This document shows positions 21,677-33,679 of a stretch of DNA of 64,000 bases, piece by piece. The stretch comes from Blasia pusilla. Taxonomy: Eukaryota > Marchantiophyta > Marchantiopsida > Blasiales. The notes under the pieces are model-generated. The model did not search any database and was not told the DNA's origin. It worked only from the letters and a program-made list of their open reading frames with translations. The stretch is from contig CM114271.1 in NCBI GenBank assembly GCA_050084515.1, positions 31,744,001 through 31,808,000 of the forward strand, read 5' to 3'. How positions within the stretch are numbered: the stretch's first letter is position 1; each line of letters starts with the position of its first letter. A program made the translations under genes and the position numbers.

Positions 21677-24600
21677 CCGTCCAACCAGATTGTGTGGAGA
21701 TTGTGACTCAAAGATGCTCGATGATGAATGACATTACCTTTTCAATTGGAGGCTCCATGACCACATCAGACTAGAGCTTACGGATCCCTCAAGGTCTCTG
21801 ATTTCATGGCTAGGTGGAATTAATTTCAGATTGGTATTGGTCTTACATAGGTGCATGTATCAGAGATCCTCATGATGATGCTTTCTGTTGTTGAAAAATT
21901 TGCAAATGAACGTCCCATGGTCTTTGGTCAATAAATCGCTTCATCCCTTTCCCTCTCTCCATGGACAAAAAAGAAACGGGGTTTCATTAATTCATTATGC
22001 TTTGATCTGGCCTCCCCATGCATATGCACATACATATTTAAAAATGCCAAAAGCTAAAACAAGTCTGCTGGAGGTCGAGACTCCTGGGAGAGGAAGATCT
22101 CAACGTCACAAGATTTGAGGCTCTGAGTTGCGGATTTTGGCTATTTTCCCGATCGACCTTACTTGACTGTCCAGTCCTTTGCATTCGCGCTTGTGCTCTT
22201 TGCGTGTAACTATGCCAAAGATTCAATGTCTATGTGTTTCCTCTCCAGATGAGGCGCAACGATGGTAGGACGAGAGGATTTGGAGTACGCACAAGTTTAG
22301 TAACAGTCTTGGCTTTTGCTGCAGCAATCGTTATGAAGCTCGGATGACCTCGAAGCCCATATGTTGCTTCAACATCTAGTCGTTTCCCAGCATTGCAATC
22401 CGTCATGCTGCCTCTAGCCCTGAATCGGTGCTCCCATATCCTACATGACATTCACAACAACAACTATGAGGCTAGGTCTTGCTGCATTATATCCATAAGA
22501 AGCTCTCTGGAGCTCTAGGACAGTGGGAGCATGAGCAAAGTTGAATGCGGAGATGATTCAGAAAAGAACACGCATTTAATTTGATCTTTCCAACAGGGCT
22601 CTATGGATTGCATCATGATCAGAAGCCTCTTGACTAGAGTGAACGCCATCATCCATGTGGATGTGGGAATGGAGGGCAATCTGGATTGCCAAGTCTCCCA
22701 ATGGTAGCAATTGTGGCCTACAATGCTAGCATTCTCTAGATCACCAAATACCGTTTCTATGGAGGGATGGATGGAGTTGTCTCATCCAAGTGTGGCACGC
22801 AAGCCGACATCAAGCTACAATAGGCACTACTTAATGAGTACAGTCTCTCTCACTCAGGGTTGCAAGGCTGCGACAAGCACCACTTAGTGAGTAGAGTCTC
22901 TCTCTCTAGAAACCCGTCAACTCTCAAGTGTCAATGATTTGGATTATGCTCTGCAGTGCTTGTGCTTTGCTTAGTTATGGACTTCTTTCCTCTGTTAGAG
23001 TGGTGTGGTGAGGAGAAGCTACATGGGAAATTGCAAAAATTCCACGGAAGTAGCGGGGTTTCAATGTAAGTCTCGTGTGGTGTGTGTAGTACTTCTTTGA
23101 ACGTATTTAGGATTATCATGGTATGCATCCCACATGGTTGAGCAATGAAATAATACATAATTTGTTGTGTTGTACTCCAATAGGAATAAAGGTATCAAAG
23201 CAACCTGATATAAATGGAAGGACTACGGGAGTATGACTAGATAACTTTTCATTTTTGTAGAGTCTATCTTTTCTAGAGTTGCTTCAAAAAGTCATCAGGC
23301 CATTAGCTAAGGAGATTATTGAGGGTAGTTAGAGCTACAGTGATGCGCTTATATATACTATAAGCTTGTCAATATCGTAGTGGATAATACAATCTAGGAT
23401 GCAAAATAAGAGAATGGCAAAGTTTAGAGGGGATGGAGTTCCCTTGGGAGGAGAGGATCTGCCACTATTGCAAGGAGAAGCATAATGTGCATATGATAAG
23501 AAGATGAAAGTCTTGCAATATTCCTCTGCCTTTTGTACTACAAAAGAAGGTTGGACCTTTTGTTGTGTACTCTCATGTCTCTGTTTTGTCTGTACCTTGG
23601 CCCTTGATCTTTGTTGAAGCTCAAGTGAATTACATACGTTTCAATTCTCCTTCTTATACTGATCAGAGATGGAGATATTACTTTTCCATGTGCATGTAGC
23701 ATGCACAGAGCCTCTATGATTTTTTTTTAAAACTCTGATTGCACCTTACCCTAAAAGTTGGCTCAACATAACTACTTGGGAAGTTAACATGGATATCTTT
23801 TATGGTGATGAAACCATCTAAAACCTTTATAATTGAAGATATTGATCGTTCTCAAGTATGTGCACCCCTTAGATGTTCATCATGCTCTCTGATATTCTGA
23901 TATACGATGAGGTATGAGCCAAAATGTGAATTTCATTATGATGCCTTCTGCATGTCATTCGGCTTGTCAAGAAAAGGCGATCCAATAGAACATGGGAAGA
24001 AGAGGAGAATGAAGAAGAGGTAACACTTGAATTCTTACAAAATGTCCAATAGCTAGTGAGTTTGTGGGTCTTATTGTTGATCTTAAGAGTTGGAAAATCA
24101 CTACATTTTGCACAGAAGGAATAGTAAATTGGCCGTGGAACTTCTTTCATGCATTTCAATATTTTTCTTAGAGTTGAAGCAATCTTGATGCATCAGTATG
24201 GCTATGTAAGGAAATAAGGATAAATGTATGATCTTGTTAATTGTGTAGTTGGCTAGAATTCTCTCCTAGGAGATACTATTTTGTTGGAAATGTACTATGT
24301 TGGTGGCTTTGAATGGAGCAAGTTGGCTCTCACTACTCATTATTGGTTATGGTAGGCAACAAATGAGCAAGCCAAGATCTTATGGTTACATGTGAGGGAA
24401 AAAGTGGCATAGATGGCAATGAACAGGATTCTTGTGGTTCAGTGGGAAATGTCATCTATAATAGCATGTAGGTGCTACACTATACTAGTTTCTTGATAGA
24501 TCGCTATCTTTTTTATATAGTTTCTTGATAGATCCTAGATCTTGATAGATCGGACTTAAGTTCTTGTCGACTACAATTTTTGAACAACCGCCACCCAGGT

Positions 24601-25440
24601 TTGTGTGTTCATGTCCAGTGAGTTGCCTATGGCACTTAGGCTTCCTTGGGGACCAGCCGTTTGCTACACTTTTATGTGGTTGTCGACGGAAGATGTCTTA
24701 AGCCAATGAAGGAGTAGGCATCTTGGGGAGTCTAGAGACATTCAAGAAATGGAAAAGTTGTCATTCTAGTGATGCTTTCCTTTAGGATTCAGGGCTTTGA
24801 GAACCCACTTGCTGCCTTGCGTGTGAATGTAGACTAAAGTTTGGCTCACGGTAATGCGTTTAAGGTGGGTGCATGGGGAATGTGTTGTTGGAGTCAAGAC
24901 ATAATGCATATGCATTTCTCATGTCAAGATTTACAATCTGCCATTCTGGAATTGCTTGTGGGCTTTAGGCATTCAAGGTGGATCCATGGGGAATTTGTCT
25001 TGGAGTCTAGATAGAGTGCATATGCACCTCACAATATTCACATTCTACCATTCCGCAATTGGATGAGGGTTTTGGGATGGGCAGTTGTGAGGATTGACCC
25101 TTTCGTTGTTCTCTGATGTGAATGTTGAGTGAAGGTAGGCTTGTGACGGGAACTTCGAGGCGAGGAAGGGAAATTTGTGCTTAGACGAGAACTAGGAAGC
25201 CACACGAATGGCTTGAATGATCTACACGGTATTGGTAGCATTAGGACTTAATGGAGGGTTCTCTTTTCTTGGATGTAAGAGAGAAGCCAACCGCCAAGTC
25301 ATTCATATGTAGGAAGGAGTCATTCGGATGTAGGGGTTGTCATGGATACAAAATGGACTCTAAATGCCAATATGATGTAAATATTTTTGTGAGCAATAAA
25401 GAAACCCTGTAATACATGAAAGACTGAGTTTTTTTGTGTT
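21674..25440. other. CACTA interior without clear gene
   Basis: No intact ORF over 100 codons. A segment near 23,445-23,495 translates with CHYCKEKHN, resembling half a retroviral-type zinc knuckle, but its last Cys is missing and the flanking frame is broken. Paralogous short segments near 24,840-24,960 and 24,960-25,080 repeat GGTGGGTGCATGGGGAAT-like words. Confidence 0.4.
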
Positions 25441-25929
25441 ACTTACTTTTCATATTGTTTGTCATATAATAGAATTGTAAATGATATAGACAAGTCATTT
25501 TCATGACTCATAGTCATTCTTTTGTGACTCGTCAAGTAATTATTTATTATTTAGAGAAGTCATTCAAAGTCATTCTTTATGACTCATCAAGTCATGCTTT
25601 AATACTTGTCAAGTCATTGTTTATGACTCGTTCAGTCACTCTTAATGATTCGTCTAGTCACATTTTATGACTAGACGAGTCATTTTTATGACTCATCTAG
25701 TCATTGTTTATGACTTCACCGAGTCTTAAACAATCACTAAGGGAAGTTGTATTCAGCGACTATGTCTAGTATAAAAAATGAGACTCAGATATGACTACCC
25801 TCGGTTTCAGTAACAACTTATACGACTAGGAGTAATTTTTATGACTATAGTCTGGTTAAGTATTTACTGAGTCTCATAGCCCTGATTTGAGTAACATCCA
25901 GTCATTTTTTTGAGTCATCTAGAGGGGGG
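25441..25929. repeat. Subterminal repeat array of CACTA element
   Basis: Roughly ten degenerate units of about 22-26 bp built on AGTCATT...TATGACTCGTC occur between 25,490 and 25,740, then at wider spacing to the terminus. The motif is palindromic (GACT...AGTC). Related words occur at 19,600-19,710 by the left end. In CACTA elements such arrays bind the element-encoded transposase. Confidence 0.8.
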
Positions 25930-25942
25930 TTTTCTACTAGTG

Positions 25943-25945
25943 AGA
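25943..25945. repeat. CACTA target-site duplication (right)
   Basis: AGA immediately after the right CACTA terminus; identical to 19,569-19,571. Confidence 0.85.
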
Positions 25946-26714
25946 TGTGAAGGTCCCTCCTAATGTGCAACGGGATCTCTAAAACAGGGTACTTCTAGAA
26001 ACTAGACAAAGAGGGGAAGGAATATCGACACTAGAAGGAAATACCCAATTTTATGACTAATACCTAATGACTCAAAAGCTTTTCATGACTCTTGGAGTCA
26101 TTATTAATCCTTTTACTTCATATAGAGTCATTCATTTAGTCATGGAGGGCATATTGGGTCATTGTTATCTAGTCAAGGTTTTTAAATAAGTGGGAGTTAA
26201 AAGGGATGACTCCCATTTGGATTACGTGGCATGATGATGTGGCCGGTAGGGTTTGTGGTTTCGCGCCAAGAGCCCAAGATTTCCCTGAGGGTCGAGAAGG
26301 AGGGTTGTGATGATATCGAGGCTCCCGAACTATGGGAGAAGAGAGTGAGGAGATATAGTCGATATGGAGCGCACGGCGAGACTTTTTTACAACATGTGGC
26401 AATTTTGAAGGTGTAGAAAGAGGGAGAGGGTATCATGGGCAATAAGATGTGGTGGATTGGGAAAGAAAATCAAGCCCTCTTTTTGCCCTAAAAGGTAGGA
26501 AAAAATGCGAAGAAGAAACAATTGTGTGCTCTATGGATGTGGTGCGCATTGTTTAATCTTTGGCACTTTTTTATGTTGTTGCCAAAGGAAGCAAGACTGA
26601 AGAACATTTCCTTGGTACTCTTTCATCTCTCCTCACCCACACTCTTGCACATTTTCTAATAGTCTCTCTCTTTGTGGATGAAAAAAAGGCATGTTCATTG
26701 AAAAATCCTGTTGC

Positions 26715-26715
<1 letters not shown>
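25946..26715. other. Flank with further GACTC/AGTCAT words
   Basis: No gene recognised. Between about 26,055 and 26,170 the GACTC/AGTCAT motif recurs at least six times outside the right CACTA terminus. This could be a remnant of a related element's subterminal array. Confidence 0.4.

Positions 26716-26805
<90 letters not shown>
26716..26805. repeat. (CT)n microsatellite
   Basis: A pure CT tract of about 90 bp, some 440 bp upstream of the tract that borders the long LINE. Confidence 0.98.
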
Positions 26806-27355
<550 letters not shown>

Positions 27356-27419
27356 GGTTCGCTCCGTAATTTGCGGACCGAGCCGCTCTGTCGTTTTTTA
27401 GTTTTTTGACTAGTTTCTT

Positions 27420-28000
27420 CAAATTTCAGACTGAAAAATCAAAATGGTCCTCATGGGTCACCCAATTTTTGCACAGGCGGATTCTACTGCCTTGGGCGAC
27501 CCTGTCTACCAAAGGAAAATACAGATTGAACAAGTTTTTGACACGATTTTGTAGTTCGACCTGTTTCTCTGTCTCTCTTCTTCTCAGTTCTCTGAGATTT
27601 TAGTCGGTAAAATCGCATTTGGGCTCATGGGTCAGGATATTTTTGCACAATCTGTATCTACATCCTTGGACGACCCTATCTGCCATGAGAAAGAATAGAC
27701 TGACTCAGATTTCAAATCAATTTCCATGCTCGACTTGTCTCCTTCTCCATAACTTCGAGTTCTCTTAGAGATGGTCCAACTATTCTGTCAAATTCCAACC
27801 CTGTTTTCTGAGTCTCCCTAGTTCATACCCTGCTCTCTACTCAGGGATCAAGAACTCCCGGCAAAAAAAATCGGGTGTACCTCCTGGGACGATCCTGCCT
27901 AACCATAGAACGGGCAAAAGCCAGGGATGTTGAGACGATTCTCAAGCTCTGACCTCCCTCTAACTCCATAGACGGGACTATGGTTTCTCTGGAGTAAAGC
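27420..28000 (+). repeat. Degenerate tandem units in LINE 5' region
   Basis: Three diverged units of about 180-200 bp begin near 27,437, 27,612 and 27,870. They share the order: a Gly-type CTCATGGGTCA or equivalent start, TTTTTGCACA, CTTGGGCGACCCTGTCT or a near match, a purine-rich segment, then TTCGACCTG-like and CTTCTC...GTTCTCT-like ends. This recalls promoter monomers in the 5' regions of some L1 elements. Confidence 0.6.
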
Positions 28001-28089
28001 ACACCCTATATAATTTTTTTCCCCATTCCCACTGCTTGAGCACACAGACTAGTACATCGAGTGAACACTTTGCACCCATGACTACCCAC

Positions 28090-29080
28090 AGAACAACCAG
28101 CGTTAGAAACCTCACCGGAGGAGGTCCAAGACACGACCAGTGTCAAGGATCTTTCCACAAGCAAACGAAGATCGGGCAAGTGGACGATCCGTGAGATCAA
28201 ATGGCTCACGGAGATTGATCGCACCAAACTCTCGCCACTATGTCAAGAAAAAATGAGGCGTGTGACAAGGAACAACTCCATGCGGTTGTCACACATTCAA
28301 CAGAGGTTATACCATATCTGGAAGTGGCATCCATCACCCATTTGCCGGTTCTCGAACTAGAAGGAAAATGGGAAAGCTTTCAGGCCAACCACATGTTGGC
28401 ATGGAATACAATGATGCGGCGACAAAAAAGAAGAGCAGCGAGATGGATGTCCAAGAAGGAATCAAACCTCCTCAAATGGACGGCTCGTAAAACAACTCTG
28501 GAATTAGAGCTGGTCGCTTTGAGGGTGAAAACATGCAATCAAGAAGGACCTGGTATGCCGCTTCAAAGAGGATAACACTCAGCTTGGGAAAGCAATGCAA
28601 GAGTACTTGTGTAACTAGGAACGACCACTCGCAAATCTGTTAGAACACTGGATGAAATAGTGGGCAAGCACACAACCACAACACAAATCACGGAGGTTGC
28701 AACACAGGTAGCCAAAGAGGTAGCAAAGAGAAGTAGATAGGGTCCTAGAAATCCGAGATAGGAAAACCAGAGAACTCAATTTAGTTATCATGGGACTACA
28801 CTTTTCCAAGGAAGAAAAGCGTAATTCAGTTTTGCAAGAGAAGGTCTTGAACTCCGGGGGTCACACCATGATCACCTTCACAGGGGATCGGACTTGGGAA
28901 AGGAACAGGGGACCGACCAACACCAATGTTGGTACAATTTGATCCCTCACAACGGGGACCAGCGATGGAAACGAGGTTGGCCATCCTCCCATGAGAAAGC
29001 GATCTGAAAGGATCGCTATCCGTATCTTCCCAGATCGACCACCAAGCAAAGAGCAACACTCCCTATTGAAAGGGAGAAGG
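28090..29080 (+). pseudogene. LINE ORF1 relic
   Basis: Coding-like blocks in shifting frames include a basic RSGKWTIREIKWL stretch near 28,170, and near 28,738 DRVLEIRDRKTRELNLVIMG, the ORF1 segment joining a coiled coil to an RNA-binding domain (compare the NLVI.GL wording of LINE ORF1 proteins). A later segment with RKRSERIAIRIF lies near 28,990. Several stops and shifts interrupt it. ORF1 proteins bind element RNA into particles; here that role is only inferred. Confidence 0.55.
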
Positions 29081-29291
29081 TTTGGCTGCCCGCAACAATG
29101 GTCTTTGGAGTGAACTCAGGGAAGGAAAGGCCACGACACCAGTACCTAGGAAAAAAAATGTTGCACCAACACGACAAACAGGAGAGGCAATGAGCAAAAA
29201 CTCGGATTCCAACCAGGGAATTAGCAATTCTACAACTCGGAACCAGGACTTGGAGGTGACCAACCTACATGACAAGACCTCCCTATAGGGA

Positions 29292-30190
29292 ATGGAGGAT
29301 GGGAAGGATATTACCAACCCATCCATTGTGATTTTTCACAATTGTGGAGGACCATTCTGGTCCAGAGGCAATGGCATTACATATCTGGGCACAAAATTGG
29401 ACCTTATCTTTTTTTCTGAAACACATGAACATGATTCCAACCGCATTCCCAACACAGAGGACTTCCAAGTTTTTGCTACCCACAACCCACTCACCAACAA
29501 CAAAAGCAAAGGACACAATGGCCTGGCATGCTTGGTAGCACCATGGTTACAACCTTTTATCTCCATAGCCAACATTGATGAGGAGAAACACTTCCTCTGG
29601 ATCAAGGTCAACAAAGAAGTGGGGTTACCGAAAGATCTCCTCATTGTTGTTTGCTACTTCAGTCCCACTGTGCTCAAAAGAGAATTCCCGTATGAGGCTC
29701 TCTCTACATCTATTGAGCACCACATGCACAGGGGAAATATCCTCCTGGTAGGAGATTTCAACGGGAGAACGGCCAACACTCAAGCTCCAATCTACATGTC
29801 AAAAAACACCAACATGGAAGGGATTGATACTCAGTCGGCTGATGGGTCTCTCAGAGAAGTATTCTTCCCACACATGCAAACAAGAACTCGGTGGACAAGG
29901 AAAAACAACCAATGGAGAGAAATTTCTCCAACTTTGCTCAACACATTGTTTGGTACTCGCCAATGGCATGGCTATGTGGCCACGTCGGGAGAGGTCGCAC
30001 TTCCATTGGACACTTTGACTCCAACAGAGAAACCTCGACATTAGTGGTTGACTACCTCATTGGGAAGTACATCAACTACCACATCTGGTTGCCAATGTGC
30101 GAGTCACACCGTTCTAGAATCGATCATGAACCACTCTACTTTGACATCATGGTCTCCAAAACCATCCTAGAGGTGCAGAAAGATTAACCC
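29292..30190 (+). pseudogene. LINE ORF2 APE-type endonuclease domain
   Basis: Frame 29,292-30,044 is open for 250 codons. It shows the endonuclease order: IVIFHNCGGPFWSRGN, IFFSETHEHDS (catalytic Glu region), GLACLVAPW, LLIVVCYFSP and ILLVGDFNGR (the GDFN motif). A frameshift near 29,960 moves the end into another frame, where SRIDHEPLYFDI near 30,115 stands for the usual SDH motif with Ser replaced by Ile. The domain would nick target DNA to prime reverse transcription. Confidence 0.85.
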
Positions 30191-30700
30191 CGCCGACCAA
30201 ATGTCGATACACTTTCCTTCAGGAAAAGAAAGATGAACTCATTACACTCATCAACAAGGCTCTTAGAGTGCTCACCCACGTGAACACGATCGAAGTTCAA
30301 AGAACATCCTACATCAATGTTGCAGAAAAGTCCTACCTTTCCAACTGCCTGGAGGCAAACACATTAGATCCACTTCTACGTTCTTCTCCCAACCCTGGTT
30401 TGACAATTTGCAAAGAGAGGCCGCAGGAGCTGAATCACCCGCCGAGGGAGGATCCACACTCTCCACATACTCGATTGTTGCAGAAAACTTACAAACGATT
30501 GGTACGTGAGGAAGAAATACAAATACATTGCCATCAAGATCACGAGTTCTGTAAGCAGATGAAATACCAATCGGCCAAATTCTGGAGAATACTCAAGAAT
30601 AGACAGAACATCATTCCACTCCGGGATCTCAGATCTGGACCACATATGGTACCCAACTTTACCACTCCAACACGCCGCTCCCACCGACCCCTGGCCGAAT
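30191..30700 (+). pseudogene. LINE ORF2 linker region
   Basis: The segment between endonuclease and RT contains DPHSPHTRLLQKTYKRL and QMKYQSAKFW blocks shared with the copy at 7.3-7.5 kb. Frames are broken. Confidence 0.7.
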
Positions 30701-31900
30701 GGGCTTGAGGATCTACCGGACCTCTTCATCATTGACGATGTTACATCAGGAATCAAAAGGCTACATAACAAACTAGAGGATGGCTTGGGGTGCTAGGCTC
30801 AAATGTTCAAATTTGCAAGTGAGGCAATTGGCCCAACCCTCACGAGAATGTTCAATCTGCGGTTCAACAGGGCTTCCCACCGAATGGCAAATGAATACGA
30901 TCTACCCGCTCTTCAAGGTCAGAGACCCAATGATACCATCCAACTACTGTAATCGATCATGGTGAGCTCCTTCATGGCCAAGTTATGCAGACTCTATGCT
31001 GGAAAGGAAAATCAGCGAGTGGGTCAAGAAAAGAAGGTGCGAGCCAGGAGGACAAGCAGGTTTCCGACACTCACATAGCACCTGGATCACCTTCTCACAC
31101 TCCGGTACTGATTGAAGAAACTTCCAAGTCGAGAATTGGTCACAAGCCCGGTAAATTGTTTCTGCTGTTTTGTAGACTTCAAGAAGGTCTTTGACACAGT
31201 CCCAAGGGCGCTCCTTTGAAACGACTTGAAGAGTTGGGTGTCCCACCACAACAACTTACGATCAAGGTCTTATACGCTCAGGTGTTTGCACAAATCGCCA
31301 CTAAGAGGGGCAGATCTGAAACTTTATCTTCCAACACCGGAGTCAAACAAGGATGCCCCCTCTCACCTACATTGTTTGGGCTCTACATTGACGAACTTGA
31401 AGAGGTGCTTTTGGAGTGAATGGAGATCCACCAGAGCTAGCACACCGCCTCATCCCCTGCTCCTGTATGCATATGATATAGTTCTGATGTCTAGAAAAAG
31501 ACATGGGCTCCAACTTTACCTCGAATGCACTTTCAAGCTTATGCAACAAATCGGGCATGGAAGTCAACTTGCTGAAAACGAAGATAATCGTCTTTGGATC
31601 ACAGCTTCCTACGGTGCAGCAGTCACACACTTTCACCTTCAGCCAGGGAATGAGAAGGGAGATCATTGAGATTGTGGGTGAGTACATATACCTGGGGGTG
31701 CAACTCAAACCCAACAACCAATGGAGAGCCAATGGGAGTCGCAACAAGATCAATGCAGGCTTGAGGGGTCTACACCTGCTACAATCCAATTGCAGAAGAA
31801 TGGAACTGTGGCATATTCCATAGAAACTCCATCTCTTCAAAGCTCTGGTGATCCTAGCCACACTCTATGCATCTGAAGTGTGGGGCCCCAACTCCAAGGC
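30701..31900 (+). pseudogene. LINE reverse transcriptase domain
   Basis: RT blocks appear in order across shifting frames: LHNKLEDGLG, GLPTEWQMNTIYPLFK, IPSNY, a GxFRxSHST-type segment near 31,060, DFKKVFDTVPRA near 31,170, VKQGCPLSPTLFGLYIDELEEVLLE at 31,340-31,419, the catalytic box near 31,465 reading YAYDIVL (usual YADD, first Asp replaced by Tyr), then KSGMEVNLLKTK near 31,550 and YIYLGVQL near 31,685. The mutated box and at least four frameshifts make it inactive. Confidence 0.85.
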
Positions 31901-32431
31901 TTGGCCCTAGGGCCTTGAGGCCCCCCAGAAACTCTTCATGCGTCAGAGTCTAGGCATTAGGAAAACCACTCCCCACGACATTCTATTGGCTGAGTTTGGG
32001 AAGGTACCAATGGAGATCCATGCTGTTAAAAATCTGATCACATTTCTCCAACACCTTGAGGATATCTGCGAGGACGATTCCCAATTGTCTATCCGCCAGG
32101 GCCTACGTGGTTTCAAAAAGTAGTGCCACCCTTGGGGCTAAAAATTGGTACTATGATTGCACGGAGTGACTCATGAAATGGGGAATATCCATCGGTGACC
32201 TGCCTATGGCCACCCACCATGACCTTGCTGAACAATTACACAACAATTACATTGCCATCAATGGGGCCGACACGGCGCCCCGGGAAAGCAGGGGGAATTC
32301 CTCTCACAAAAATGGTGAAAGAATGAGGCGCTACCACACCCTCATGAACAATCTGCAGATCCATGCAAAGCAAGCCTCCTACATCTCCCCCATTCCCACT
32401 AAGTTACGTCATACATTAGCGAGATTCAGAT

Positions 32432-32713
32432 GTGGCTCTCGACCTGAAGATTGAGAAAGGAAAATTCTCACAGAAGAAAAGAGAGGACAGATTATGTAGA
32501 TTTTGCAACTCGGGGCTTGTTGATGATGAACATCACTACCTCTTCGACTGCACCTTTCACGATCACATTAGGCTTGACTTCCTGGATCTCTTTGTTCACC
32601 GAGCTCCCAGGGTCCTCCCGTTCATGACTAGGCAGAATCAGACTCAAATTGCTAAATTCTTGCATAGTTGTGTGAAGACCAGGGACACTCACCTGGCTCT
32701 GAGGACCCCTTAG
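32432..32713 (+). pseudogene. LINE C-terminal zinc motif
   Basis: The frame contains CRFCNSGLVDDEHHYLFDC, the Cys-Cys-His-Cys arrangement found at the C terminus of many LINE ORF2 proteins, followed by an F-rich helix. The ORF end lies within the 3' segment that is also present at 1589-1757. Confidence 0.75.
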
Positions 32714-32808
32714 GCCCTCGCTGGTGCTTGCTCTCTCTCCAAATTTGTTGTTAAGTGTCAAAACTAAGTCCCATGGCCCTGTGGGGTCCCCGTGGACAAT
32801 AAATCTAT

Positions 32809-32911
<103 letters not shown>

Positions 32912-33009
32912 AAAGAAAGAATACTACCGACCACCTTGTTGTGTGAAAAATGAAAGTGTTTGAGACTAGCAAGCGCTCTCAATGGAAGCTCACCTCCATT
33001 CTCATTCCC

Positions 33010-33640
33010 GTTTAGATTTATCTGCTTTAGGCTTGCTGCATTTGACTAGCTCAAAAATCTACGATTTTTGAAACTATCTGGTATGATAGATTTGGTGGGA
33101 ACGATCCCTGATGAGATAGGAAACTCTAGTAGCTTGCAAAATGCGGACTTCTCATACGGCAATTTGACAGGCTCTATTCCTTCATCTCTCTTCAAGTTGA
33201 AACAACTGAAAAATGTCAGTCTGAGCAAGAATAAGTTGAGCGGCAGTTTGGATTCCATCTTTACGACTTCATAATTTATCTCTAGATGATAATGATTTTC
33301 ACGAGAATATTCTAGAGTTATTTGGTAATCTGTCAAATCTTATTTCTCTAAAAGCGTCGAGGAATCAGTTTGATGGAGAGTTTTGACCTTCTTCTTTTCC
33401 AGGGCTTATAAAATTGAAGGGACTCAAGTCACTCAACGTTTCCGAGAATAGGCTTACGGGAAAAATTTCCACCAAATTTAGAAGGCTGATTGCTCTACTA
33501 ACATAAGTACTGAATAATAACTCCCTTACTGGACCGATTCTGGGAGAACTCTTCGACTGCCATAAGCAGCCTTCTCTATGACTTCATAACAATCGGTTGA
33601 GTTTTGAAATTCCACGGGAAATTGGGAACCAGGTATTTCT
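33010..33640 (+). pseudogene. Leucine-rich repeat receptor-like fragment
   Basis: Frame 33,068-33,274 encodes plant-type LRRs (VGTIPDEIGNSSSLQNADFS, GNLTGSIPSSLFKLKQLKN, VSLSKNKLSGSLDSIF). Further LRR wording continues in other frames: LIKLKGLKSLNVSENRLTGK near 33,400, NNNSLTGPI near 33,515 and LSFEIPREIGN near 33,600. Stops and frameshifts occur between them. No signal peptide, transmembrane or kinase segment was found. It is a broken fragment of an LRR receptor-like gene; such proteins sit at the plasma membrane. Confidence 0.8.
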
Positions 33641-33679
33641 AGAAGTCTGGAAATTTTTATTTTGTAATCACACATTTTA

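Larger units (their letters stand above)
19572..25942. mobile_element. Complete CACTA-type element, no recognisable transposase
   Basis: The left end begins CACTAGTAGAAAA (19,572-19,584) and the right end is its exact complement TTTTCTACTAGTG (25,930-25,942). Both sides are followed by AGA (19,569-19,571 and 25,943-25,945), the 3-bp target duplication expected of CACTA elements. Subterminal regions at both ends contain repeated GACTCG/AGTCAT words, as in En/Spm-type elements where such repeats bind transposase. At 6.37 kb it has no recognisable TNP2, so it is probably non-autonomous. Inside are two (CT)n tracts, exon-like segments near 20.5 and 20.9 kb, and a weak zinc-knuckle-like relic near 23,450. 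Confidence 0.9.
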
